A program made the position numbers and the translations under genes. The notes below the pieces were generated by a model, which ran no database searches, was not told the DNA's origin, and saw only the letters and a list, made by a program, of their open reading frames with translations. From contig JADNRV010000112.1 in assembly GCA_015499995.1 (NCBI GenBank), forward strand, positions 62,001 to 126,000: a stretch of DNA of 64,000 nt, given 5' to 3'. Below are positions 42,464-52,713 of this stretch, in pieces (within the stretch, counting starts at the first letter, position 1; each line of letters starts with the position of its first letter). This stretch comes from Flammula alnicola (Eukaryota; Basidiomycota; Agaricomycetes; Agaricales; Strophariaceae).

Positions 42464-42654
42464 ACAAGTTTTTGATTAAGTATATTCCTGTATAATGATT
42501 GCTGTTCGAGAATCTATATAAAGTCTACAGAATATTCTTCTGTCGTCTCAGTGTCCTATTGTCATGTACAAGTCATTTCATTGTCAAGACAATCGTCGTT
42601 AGCGGGCTGCGCCCACGCCCAACCAGGGCACTGAGTATCAGGACTCAGAAACAC

Positions 42655-42830
42655 CTTCACTCGCCACTCACTCACAGCATCACTCACGCGCACTCACGGT
42701 GCCACTCACTACTCACTCACTTGCACGTACCACTCACTCACCTCCACTCACCACTCACTCACTTGCACGCACCACTCACTCACTTTCACTCACTCGCACT
42801 CACTTACACTCACGCACTCACGCCGCACTG
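42655..42830 (+). repeat. CACTCA minisatellite, third array
   Basis: Units of actcactcacttgcacg and ccactcactcac run for about 175 bp. The array is in the same motif class as the two others, and its reverse complement resembles the opening of the 40552 array. Confidence 0.9.
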
Positions 42831-43054
42831 CCAAAAACCCGTGCCCCAAACCCACGCCTTCCCGTTGTGGGTCGTGATCATGAGGCGTGCATGTCGATGC
42901 CTGGACACATTTGATTGATACCACCGATTGTGTGCGCTGTGCAACGTGCTTCCAATTGTGACTCTGACTCAGACCGATCGGTGAAAAGAACTACCTAGGA
43001 CTGCGGTGCTGAATTATTACCCGCATTCAACCTCTCCCTTTCGTCTAGGACCAT

Positions 43055-44313
43055 CATGCCCTTCGTTGTTGGCACCGCGCTGATTAGCCTCTCAGCTGGC
43101 AGCCCAATTTATATTGAGGCTCTACTACTGACGACGAGAAACCCTCCTTTTCTTTCCAAGAAGAAATCGCCGATTCATCTAATTTGACGCCGATATTCGA
43201 AAAGATCGCCAACTCCATTCCGGGCCGTTCGGTGCGCCGGTCACTTTGTCTCTCCCTTCGTTCCTCACGGAGGAAGAGAAGGACGAACTCATCAAAGTCG
43301 TCAAAGCTGTTCCCGCCTTTTCCAACATATGGGTGTGGGCCATGGACAACATCCACATGGTACTGGTTGCATTGAACAAAGTCCCCTATCCGCCCCAGAA
43401 TGAGCTGGCGCTGGAGATTGGCCCTGACATGGCTACTGTACGCCTGATTGCCACCATGGTGGAGGAGGACATCCGCGAGATAGCCATCGAGAAGGAAATT
43501 ATCATCAGAGATGTCGGGTCCGCCGACCTCATCGCACAGCTGGTGGACCCGGCTTTGGTAGCGCTGAAGGAGCTCCCTACCCAGGCCGCACCGGGTAGCT
43601 TCAAAGTCGTTGTCAGTGACCCGTGCTTGAAACGGGTCGTCATTATCGATTCTTCCCCGATTTTCGTCTCATCCCTCGTCGAACAACTTAAATCCAAATT
43701 TCGACAAAATTCTCCTCCTGTGGAAATTCTCGTGGAGAATAACCTCGCCAGGTATGCTGTGTACAACTCACTTGATCGGCATCGCCAATTGAGCCGCATC
43801 GTATGTGATTACAATGTTAATCCCCTCCGCATTGGCATCGTCAAAGCTGACGGCTTCGTCTCGACGGTGATGGAGAAATTCCTGAGTCTCCCGCACAGGA
43901 AAACCGTCATATTCACGACTTCCAAAGAGAATCAGAGCACCGCCACGATCAAGGTTGTCGCCGGAGTAACCCCGAAAGCGGCAGATAACACCGTCATCGC
44001 GGAACTCGTCCTGAAGGACCTGACGCCTCTCCCCAAAGGTGTTCCCCGTATCAAGATTGCTTTCGACGTGGAACAGATGGGAAGGACACAGATCGTGGCA
44101 GAGGAGGTCATGGAACAGGGTGCTATGGCGGGTTCAAACGCATCTATTGAGTTGAAGGATACCATGGGCGATACAATGACTGACCACAAATTGCGGGATA
44201 TTTTCGCAAGGTATAGGGATTTTCTACTTGGTGATGCGCCATATCATGATGCGGTGGATCAGTCGGAAGCTCAGTGGGAAAGTAAAGAAGCACAGGGAGA
44301 CTTGCCAGAGTGA
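43055..44313 (+). pseudogene. Divergent HSP70-like protein gene with 5' frameshifts
   Basis: A 355-codon frame (43246-44313) carries HSP70-derived segments: LSLPSFLTEEEKDELIKVV (ATPase region), PLRIGIVKADGFVS, KTVIFTTSKENQSTATIKVVAG, and PLPKGVPRIKIAFDVEQMG (substrate-binding region). The upstream start MPFVVGTAL and the block DDEKPSFSFQEE, TPIFEKIANSI lie in two other frames, so at least two shifts (near 43120 and 43220) break the N-terminal part. No introns fit these gaps. It could be a recent pseudogene or contain sequence errors. Divergent HSP70-like proteins of this kind are common in Agaricomycetes. Confidence 0.65.
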
Positions 44314-45076
44314 ATATGCATGCCCACCCTTCCGCAAATCTCTGTTAAGGATTCGAGAAAGGCGGGGAAAGTAGCAGGCATGTGCCGTGCATGACTGCCT
44401 CATAATTTAGGTATGCTTATATATGTATTGTCCGTTAATTTAGTAAAATACTATCCTCCAGCGAAGATTTATAATATATAGGTAATATATTCAATATTTA
44501 TGAACGGGTGGGCGGGCTTGAGGCGGGGTAGGCAAAGGTCGCCGCCAGAGACGGCAGTACATCTTCCCGCCACCCAAAATAGCCAGCCAGTCAGCCGCCA
44601 GCCGCCGGACTCCCGGTTTGTCCAATCTGAGATTCTCTGGCACAGGCGGCCGGTAACGGCCGTGTTTAAATAACGTTTTCGGCCCAAACAACATTGACTA
44701 CAATTGTGAACACCTATTTTCTCAGAAGTTCCACGCCCAATTTATATACAAAATGTGCCAGGAAGAGCATGCAGTGCGGTGGGATAAATAAACTATCGAA
44801 GTGAGTCTTCAGGGTCTTCAATGGGATCCACTAGTATCTCATTCTCGCCTACGCCGCCCCAGAGCAAGCTGAACGAATCGCTTGGACAAGGACTGACTCA
44901 GACTGGGAAGAATGGAGAATAAAAATATCATGTGCGTACTTGGGTCTAGCGTGTGGACGAAAACTCTAAGTGACAGAAGACACACAAAAGCAACGGACTA
45001 CTTAAAGCCTGCCAATTGATAAGCATTCCATTCGAACGACCTTCCTCGATATCATCTCTCTAAGCGCCCGTTCGAC
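44314..45076. other. No supported gene
   Basis: A GC-rich block at 44505-44670 with gccgcc/ggcggc runs separates AT-rich flanks. No coding or repeat family was assigned. The 3' part is the promoter region of the WD40 gene. Confidence 0.45.
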
Positions 45077-46630
45077 ATGCAGAGCACGTCCGTTCAGCAG
45101 CCTCGGAGAACTTACCCAAGCATAACCGCTCATGGGCCCATAAGGACTGTAGCTTTCTTCCCAGATGGGAAACGAATCGTCACTGGCGGCCATAGCGATA
45201 GCTCGACGCGTATCTGGAACCTGGACACAGGGGAGGAGGATGGGGAACCGCTCAGGGGACACACTTTTCCGACTCTCAGTGTTGCAGTCTCAAAGAGTGG
45301 GTCGGATGTGTTGACGGGTGGAGCGGATAATAAGGTCTTCTTGTGGGACGTGAACAATAGGCAGGCTGGGAGACTGTTGTTCTCTGGGCCCATTGACTCC
45401 CAAATCTGTTCCGTTGCTTTCAATTCCACCACTTCCCCTACGCTCGTTGCTTCTAGTGGTTCAAATGGAATCATCAATATATGGAGAGTGAAACCAGACA
45501 TGGACTCAACTCCACTTAAACGAATCTCCATCGCTGGCAACCCGACAATTTCTTCCATTCAGTTTTCCCCCGGGTATCCCAACCTTATTGCCGTAGCATC
45601 TCTGGATAAGAAAGCGCGCGTCTATGATGCATATACCGGCCAGCAGAAAGCCGTATTCAATGGTCACACCACGTTCATATCATCCTTAATGTGGTTTCCC
45701 AGCGGGCAGCGAATTGCGTCTGGAGGAGACAAGACGATTCGTATGTGGGACTCGCGCACAGGAACTCCGACTGATGAGTCGCTCTTGGGACACACCCAAC
45801 TCGTCAAATCGATCGCCATTTCTCCCCAAGGACGGTTTATCGCCAGCGGCTCCAATGATAAAACCCTTCGGCTCTGGAATGCCGTCACGCGCGTGCAAAT
45901 CGGGAGTCCGATAACACATCCGAGTTCCGTCAATCACGTCGCCTTCTCTCCAGATGGAAAATCGCTCCTTAGCGTCACGGAGAAGAGTGACGTGTATCTT
46001 TGGGAGATGGATTATCTTGAGGTTGAGGAGGGCGTACAGCTCGCCAGGGGCGTGATTGATGGACTCGTCTCGTTTTCCTCCGACATGCGAGCAGAGCTGC
46101 GTGGGGTGTTGGCAAAGGAAGTAAGTGTCGGATAAAGTGGATTATTTATTCTGATTTCTCGACCTTCGCTGATTCCGGTGTAGTTCCATGACATTCGCCA
46201 ATATCATGCCCAAGAGATGGAGGAACAGCGACGATTATTCGATGACAAGGCAACAGACGACGAGGGGAGATTCGACGAACTCCAAAAGGCACTGAATGAT
46301 GTGAAGGAGACACAGGACATCCAGTTTGTTGCCCTTCAGGAAGCGCTTCGGGAGGCTTCAATCAAACAGGAGACTGACATTCAGGAACTTCAAAGCGCGA
46401 TTTCAACGGTTATCCAGAAGCACGCGACTGAGTTCAAAGAACTGCGGACAGCGCAAAACGAGTTCGCGACTAAACAGGAGGCGAAGTACAACGACATTCA
46501 GCAAGACCTTCGTTCCCTCCAGAAAGGGATTATGGAGTTGGGCGCTTCCATGTAAGATTCGATCTTGTTCCTCGTCGATACTGATTACTGATTCTCATGC
46601 AGAAAGAAACTGCCGACAGCCCGCTCCTGA
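45077..46630 (+). CDS. Seven-bladed WD40 protein with coiled-coil tail, 479 aa
   Basis: Exons are 45077-46120, 46184-46551 and 46603-46630. Residues about 15-315 contain seven WD40 repeats, each ending in forms of W/Y-D (TRIWNLD, VFLWDVN, INIWRVK, ARVYDAY, IRMWDSR, LRLWNAV, VYLWEMD), enough for a closed propeller. From about residue 350 the second exon encodes a long charged heptad helix (FDELQKALNDVKETQDIQF, ELRTAQNEFATKQEAKY), a likely coiled coil for oligomerisation. No NACHT or kinase domain is present. It is a probable scaffold protein with unknown partners. The frame is intact and introns are 63 and 51 nt. Confidence 0.87.
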
Positions 46631-47159
46631 GCTGAATGTTCGCATTTTCATCACATTTTCCAGTGAGCGAAGCGATTCTGTCTATTACAGGCATATGACT
46701 ATCGGGTACGAAGAATACTGCACGGTGTTCTTCATTCCTGCTAGCCATTTGTCTCCCGAAACTCGAACTGTGCCTCCTTATGCATTATGCACCACCCGTT
46801 TTGCAAGTATGAACCACTCAGTGTATTTGACCGCCACCTTCTGTCAATCCCCGATTATGTATCTTTTCTATGTGACTGTGCTAAATTTCTTCTCTGGAGC
46901 GAAGTGCCGGATTGTGTTTGTATGCATGTTTTGTTTATTACTCTACCGCTATCCTGTAAATCTGTAGAAATGAAGGAATACTACTTTTCTTGTTGAATTT
47001 GAGCGAAATAGCTTCTCCCGATCGCAAAGGACAGTTCATCAAAAATGTCTTTGGCAGATGTGGCATATCTCGCAATTGCTTCCATTTCAACCGCAGCACG
47101 AGTTCCTCGTATATTTGTTCTTTTTCGAAGCTTTTGATACAGCAAAGACGAAGGAGAGA
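46631..47159. other. 3' spacer of the WD40 gene
   Basis: Frames here on both strands show no domain. The minus-strand ORF ending at 46981 is the decayed downstream part of the importin pseudogene. Confidence 0.4.
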
Positions 47160-48560
47160 GGTATGTGTTGGGTGTGTGCTGTGGAATAAGGCCTTGAAGA
47201 CATCGGCCTACGGCAATAGCTGTATAGTAGTGAGCTACGTTTGCAAAAGGAAGAAAGAAAAAACGACAAAGCGACATACAGATCAGCCCCGCACATTCCA
47301 TCGCCTTCACTCTGAGCTTCCAGTAATCAGGCCCGTCGGCGTTCCTTAGCACGCTCAACAGTAGAGGCATTATCGCTAAAGAAAAAGATACGATTCGAAC
47401 AGCAGCACATTAGCGTTCACGTCTAGTCCATTAATAAAATAAAAAACGTACCTTGGCGAAAGTGACCTCGCTGACATCCGCTACTATAGCCAGGGTCGTA
47501 ATAGCCTGCGCCTGGACGTATCATGGGACTTGCGTGTGGTGTCCTGGGGGATTGAGAAGCTGTAGGAGCCGCATGACGATAGGATCGAGGTACGGGAGGA
47601 GCGTACCTCGCTCGACGCCCTCGCAGAAGTTTATTAGTGTGGAGGCGGCATGAGAATGCACTCTGTGAAAAGAAAGACGGATACTCATCATATCTCGGAC
47701 AAGACAAAAGCTAAGAAAAGCTGATACCTTGGTTCTGGATCTTCAACAGCAGGTATGAGTGCTGCGGAAAAAGTTCCGAAGAAAGCGTTGTTGAATGGCT
47801 TCCTGAAGAAAGCCATAGGCGAATGAGCAGGGTTTACAGCAATGTTGTTGAATACTATGGAGATTCTTACCTCCAAATCCGTACATAGTTGGCCACTGCG
47901 GATAGAGGAAATGTCAGCATTATATCCCAGCCTTCAAATAAAAGGAGCATTAACCCAGCTTACACACACTGGCATGCGTCGTCCCGTACCCGAGGATGTG
48001 AGTCGTTGAACATGAGCGTCACCATACTGTCGAAAGAGATGAACCGTTAGCTGGGCGTCCCAAAAAGAGGCGCTCAACCAAACTCCGGGAAAAGGTACGC
48101 ACTCCACAATTGTCTGCGGGTCTTTTTGCATGACCTGAAAAAAAAAAGCGGCATGGATTCAGTGGAAGCATGAGCAACCTCGCGTACAGTGACCAAACAT
48201 GGAAGGGCCACATATGACGAACTTTCCGGGGGAAATTGTGCCTGGAACGCGGGTGGGAGGATGAATTTACCACCCACGGTACACGGGAGACGATCCAGGG
48301 ACTGCTCGTAGAGCGCTGGGGGCGAACTCGTTGATGGCTGAACGGAATAGATATACACCATGAGGTCGAGTAACGAAGACGATAAAAGAACGTACGTCTC
48401 CTCGTAACCAAGCAAATCCATAGTTTTATCCTCGCCCATACCCTCAAGACACGCGCGCACGATGATCTCCGTCCACCCACTCACTTTCCGCACCATATTC
48501 GACCGTGCCTCCGAGAGACTGATCACGAATTCCAGCGCACTGAGGCGCAGAGTGGAACGT
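47160..48560 (-). pseudogene. Importin-5/Kap121-like pseudogene fragment
   Basis: Exon-sized pieces in order on the minus strand match the HEAT-repeat middle of importin-5: LEFVISLSEARSNMVRKV and VRACLEGMGE, LYEQSLDRL and GGKFILPPAF, MVTLMFNDSHPRVR, QLCTDLE, LIPAVEDPEPR, VHSHAASTLINFCEGVER, YVQAQAITTLAIVADVSE, and MPLLLSVLRNADGP with LRVKAMECAGL. Intron-like gaps with splice signals remain. An in-frame TGA (complement of 47521-47523) lies between LLNPP and YVQAQ, several conserved segments are lost or garbled, and both protein ends are missing (family length about 1,100 aa). The retained introns make it a DNA duplicate, not a retrocopy. Confidence 0.8.
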
Positions 48561-49007
48561 TCGTTGCGTTCCTCGTCATCATCGATGGGTGAAGATGCCG
48601 CATCTTCATCGCCGTTAGGATTTGACGGTGGTGGGAAGAGGAAAGCCCCTTGTCGGCCGCCCCTGTGGGGAACGGGCGACTGACAGTCGGTGTTGGGCCG
48701 CAACCAACGGGTGGGAGAATCAGAGAAAGGAGGAGAGAGAGCAATGATTGGAGATGTCGATGAGGGGCGAAGAGAATGGGGTGTGTCGAGCAGAGAGGGG
48801 TTAGCGTCGAAAGGAAGGTATTTGTGCTTATGTAAGTAAATTTTACCCGGCATCTCGGCATTTCTGAGCCACGCGCAAACCTCAACATTGCTCAATGCTC
48901 CCGTTTTGCAGCTCTACGTCCGTCGACACATTTGCTGAACCTGCCTACCATCGTTTGCTACATAACTTTTCTGAAATCCACCTATTACTGTCAGTAAAAG
49001 TTGAAAG
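48561..49007. other. Upstream part of the importin relic and F-box 3 promoter
   Basis: The minus-strand frame stays open to 48895 (AWLRNAEMPGKIYL) but I cannot match it to importin. Beyond that is the promoter region of F-box paralogue 3. Confidence 0.35.
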
Positions 49008-51119
49008 ATGGGTCGTCCACCTCAAAACCTCGGTAAGGTCGTGTTCGCCTTGCAATGTAACGCTGAACTGATTATCTACGATAAAATCACCCCACTCTTG
49101 CAACCCGTCTTGCACGGGAAATAAGTTTTATACAGTGAGTAATATCCGAAAGAATATAATGAATATTACAAGCTGAAGCTCTCCATCTTGACTCAGATCT
49201 CTTATGGAACGAAGAAGACATCTTTAGCTTGGACGTGAATATCATAAGAGGAATCGAACCGAACTTTCGAAGAGACTCCTCCATAGTAAAATATTCCGAC
49301 TCTCACTATCAGGTAAGTAATATTTTCCAGTATCGAGGCTGTAATCTTAGTAGTGGATTATATATAGCAGGACACTACGTCAACTACATCGGCTGAACGC
49401 ATCCTGTCATCTTATATTGGAACGGTAGCCCAGCCAACTGAAGACGAAGCACGCATTTTGGAAACCGCCCAGGCGAACTGGAACTCCGAAATAGCGGATC
49501 TGAGCCTCCAATCCCATGATTTACTTGGCAAAGTCGAACAAATATGCAAAAAACTTGTGGAGATCCAACACACCATGAAGCACCGGAGATCGCAGGCGGC
49601 CCTCGCCAGCGCTCTGTGTGCTCCTATCAGACGACTTCCAATCGAGATATTGTGTCGGATTTTTCATATGTGCATCCCTACCAACAAAATTCTACGATCT
49701 AAACCGTCAGTCGCGCCACTCCTTCTTTGCCGCGTGTGCAATGCCTGGAAGAATATCGCTACAAATGACCCCGCACTATGGAGTTGCATCAGGATGAATG
49801 TATCCTCTTGTGTTCTTAGTTCCAGTGTCAGCCGAGAAAGCCCCCTCCATGTATGTCAACGCCTACAGAAATTTGTAGGCCACTCGCAGAACCTCCCGCT
49901 TGAAATCATTATTGTACAGCAAGCGCTCTACGTTAACGATGAGGCAGTATCGCTGCTCTCTTCGTGTTTCCAAAGGTGTAGAGCCCTCTCGATAGTAACA
50001 TGCAGCCGTCTACACGAGGCGATCTTTCGAGAACTCCGCCACAACCAATTCCCGCTGTTAGAGAACGTCTCTTTCAGGTTCAGTCGGCCTCTCGTTCTGG
50101 CTGAGTGGATGGACGGAGAGGTGCCCATCAATATTTTCCCACTCGCACCTAACCTCCGCACCGTATGGCTACACACGTCCAACCCCGACGATTTGAAGTA
50201 CATCGGCTTGCCATACTCGCGGCTGAGAAGACTGGTCTGCGCAATGGCGTATTGCGACCGTACAATCAACGGCAGTTTTGCCAACAATGCAGTCCGTCAA
50301 TGGAAAGGATTTGTACGCAAATGTACAGATCTCGAAATACTCGAGGTTTACTTCCACGGGTTGGGCAGCGCGAGTCGAGAGCGGCTGATAGATGATGCGT
50401 TATCTGCTACCCAAGAGGAATTTGCCTCCTTCGCCAACCTGAAGAAGCTCACTATTCGTGTCGGTTTCCACGCGGAATTAATCACTATACTTCGAAATTT
50501 CTCTTTCCCGTCCTTGGATTCCTTGGAAGTTGAATCGGTCGGCACTATAGTAAAGCTGAAGCACCAGAAACTACAAATACGCGATGCCCTTCGTGACTGC
50601 ATTCCATTTTTCGTCGGATTAACCCACCTTCGCCTCCTTCGCATGGAGATGAGAGACAACGAACTTCGCTCCTTGCTTCGCTCTACTCAACACCTTGTAT
50701 CCTTGGACATTCTCCACGGATTCTATGAACATGAAACGTTCTGGATAGACGACGAAAACCTGGTGAACTGGTTGACAGTTGTAGATGAGTCTCAGGGAGA
50801 GGTTTTACTACCACGTTTGAGATATTTGCGCCTTTATTTCGCCTGTGCGGAGGAATCCATAGTGGAGGACGTGAAACGATATGCGGATCTGGCAATGTCA
50901 CGCTACCAGTGGGCAGTGGAACATCCTTATTCCAGGCTTGATCTTCCGCCACCGAAGGATATCAGTTCCTCTCCATTTCGGTTATGTCTCAAGTTCGAAG
51001 GAGAAATTTGGGAGATGAGACGGGAAGTGATGGAAGCGATGGGTGACTTGGCTTGCCGCGCCTTGCAATCCGAGTATTCGCGCTCTTTCACGAAGGAGCG
51101 AATATTTCAAGACCTTTAA
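49008..51119 (+). CDS. F-box protein with N-terminal coiled coil, paralogue 3, 629 aa
   Basis: Exons are 49008-49032, 49197-49312 and 49371-51119, in the same phases as paralogues 1 and 2. The 25-nt first exon encodes MGRPPQNL plus one base. The second keeps LLWNEEDIFSLDV, and the third has the coiled coil (LSLQSHDLLGKVEQICKKL), the F-box core (APIRRLPIEILCRIF) and the leucine-rich C-terminus ending KERIFQDL. The presumed role is an SCF substrate adaptor. It is followed 191 bp away by convergent lectin copy 2, repeating the arrangement of paralogue 2. The frame is intact. Confidence 0.9.
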
Positions 51120-51188
51120 TCATTTTTGAGAATCACATATTGCTCGGTTGTTCTCTGTAAAAGAGAGATGGAAAAATAATGTATCTTG

Positions 51189-51232
51189 AAACGGCCGTCT
51201 CTTAAATTCTTTTATTCAACTCTTCGCAAGGC
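51189..51232 (+). repeat. Conserved 3' flank of the F-box module, copy 3
   Basis: Contains acggccgtctcttaa and actcttcgcaaggca, matching 7573-7625 and 33953-34003. Confidence 0.6.
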
Positions 51233-51310
51233 ACCCATTCTTGACTATTTCCTATATTTATGTACAACAATACCTCGCATGAATTCTGAGTCGCGTTGTG
51301 TCGAGATTAT

Positions 51311-51868
51311 TTAACAGAACTCTCCTTGGGTCCAGGGCCCAGATGTGTTCGTGATCTCTGTGATGGCTCCAGGGGAATTGGCGCCTTGGTATCCAACTCG
51401 AATGTTTGGTCCTGCAGTGAAAACGGCATAGAGCAGGCCAGAATTGACTGCAGCCTCATACTTATGATTGGTCAGATTTCCATCGTAAAACCCTGTGGAG
51501 GTATTGCTTGTTCCGCAGTATTCGTGGAGAAGATTATTTTTGTCAATGAAGTATAGGCGAATCTTTGGTTAAAATGGAGGTAATTAATTATCTCATATGG
51601 GATAAATGGGCGACGAAATGCGAACCAGTTCTACTCCATCTCCCTCTTTCCATGCAACCGCTGCAATTGGAGAGTTTATGCGAACACACTTTGCTGCAAC
51701 AACCACGCGGTCATTGTACTTGCGCTTGTGAACCGCAGGGCCCGACCCGGAAGCTTCATGGATGGCACCATCGGCAGCTTGGTAGTAGATTCGTGTAGCA
51801 GTGCCGCCAGACAACAGGACGGCAGCAGCAGTGCTTCCCATGTAATTTGTCGAGAGTGTCGAATGCAT
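51311..51868 (-). CDS. AAL-like (fungal fucose-specific lectin-type) protein, copy 2, 164 aa
   Basis: Coding exons are complement(51626..51868) and complement(51311..51562). Exon lengths (243 and 252 nt) and the intron position are identical to lectin copy 1. Three propeller-like repeats are preserved: TRIYYQAADGAIHEA, IRLYFIDKNNLLHEY and NIRVGYQ...ITEI...WTQG. The ligand-type Arg, Glu and Trp positions are kept, while the first-exon C-terminal part and residues 105-120 vary most. The donor (gttcgc) is weaker than in copy 1. Its length is half that of classical six-bladed AAL, so sugar binding would need dimerisation or a partial propeller. No signal peptide is seen. Confidence 0.85.
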
Positions 51869-51879
51869 GTTTAGTGTAG

Positions 51880-51935
51880 CTGGATGACAAATGAATTATG
51901 TCAAGCCACGCCAATAAAGACAGTCGTAAACGTAC
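51880..51935 (-). other. 5' UTR intron of lectin copy 2
   Basis: A gtacgt donor and a catccag acceptor precede the start codon by about 11 nt, as in lectin copy 1. Confidence 0.7.
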
Positions 51936-51984
51936 TTGTGGAGAGACGATACCACTTTGTAGAAGCCAAGTAGCTTCTGAAGGG

Positions 51985-51992
51985 TTTATATA
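51985..51992 (-). promoter_or_regulatory. TATA box of lectin copy 2
   Basis: TATATAAA on the minus strand, 117 bp before the start codon, equivalent to 8607-8614. Confidence 0.65.
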
Positions 51993-52713
51993 GATTCGCG
52001 ACGGTAAGCGCTTCGGGTCTAGAAAGCAGCTCCAATGACTATGACCACACGGTTGTGGTCTACGTATGATTTTTACGCTGGTTTGACTGATTTGAAGACG
52101 ACAATATCACTGCCAAAATTGATATTCATTCGCCATTCACGAATCACAAGTTACTGCAAGGCCACTACCCTCTCAGGACGAGAAAACATAGACCGGCTGC
52201 ACTGGTCATTGCCAGTCTAGGTATCGTGTCTCGAGCATGATTATTGTCATGATGGACATAAGCGGTACCAGATATCCATCATATAGAGCTTCCAGAATAT
52301 CGAGTCTCTCGTTTACTTAATGACGTCCTCTTGGGGTGTAATTGAAAGACAGAAGTTAAGCAGATGAATATGAGATGGTCGGCAAGTAGAAATTGCTGCG
52401 CCGTGGTAAGTGCGAAATGCAACTTGCAGTTGCAAGCGGGTTGCTCGAGAGCAGTTTAAAATCGAGGGGAGGAGGATAGGCGTGACTTACTCCATCTTGA
52501 CTTTGGAGCAGCTATAATAATATTACGTTCGAAAGAGAGCCGTGTCCACTTGCGACTTCGATTTACAGTCCCCGCATCTTCTCTCATCCTGCGAATTCAC
52601 ATCTAAATTTATACGTAGACTACAGCATCATAAACATTTGCGCTTTCTTCCTGATTCCCAATAACGCCGCATTTTCCCTCTGCATGACGTAGTCCCAACT
52701 CCACGGGTCGCAC
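51993..52713. other. No supported gene
   Basis: Upstream of lectin copy 2 and downstream of the DAHP synthase gene. No repeat or coding signal was assigned. Confidence 0.5.

Noticed and set aside
41680..42830. Possible CRISPR-like array
   Set aside because: Units are short, degenerate and contiguous without unique spacers, and the genome is eukaryotic. It is a minisatellite.
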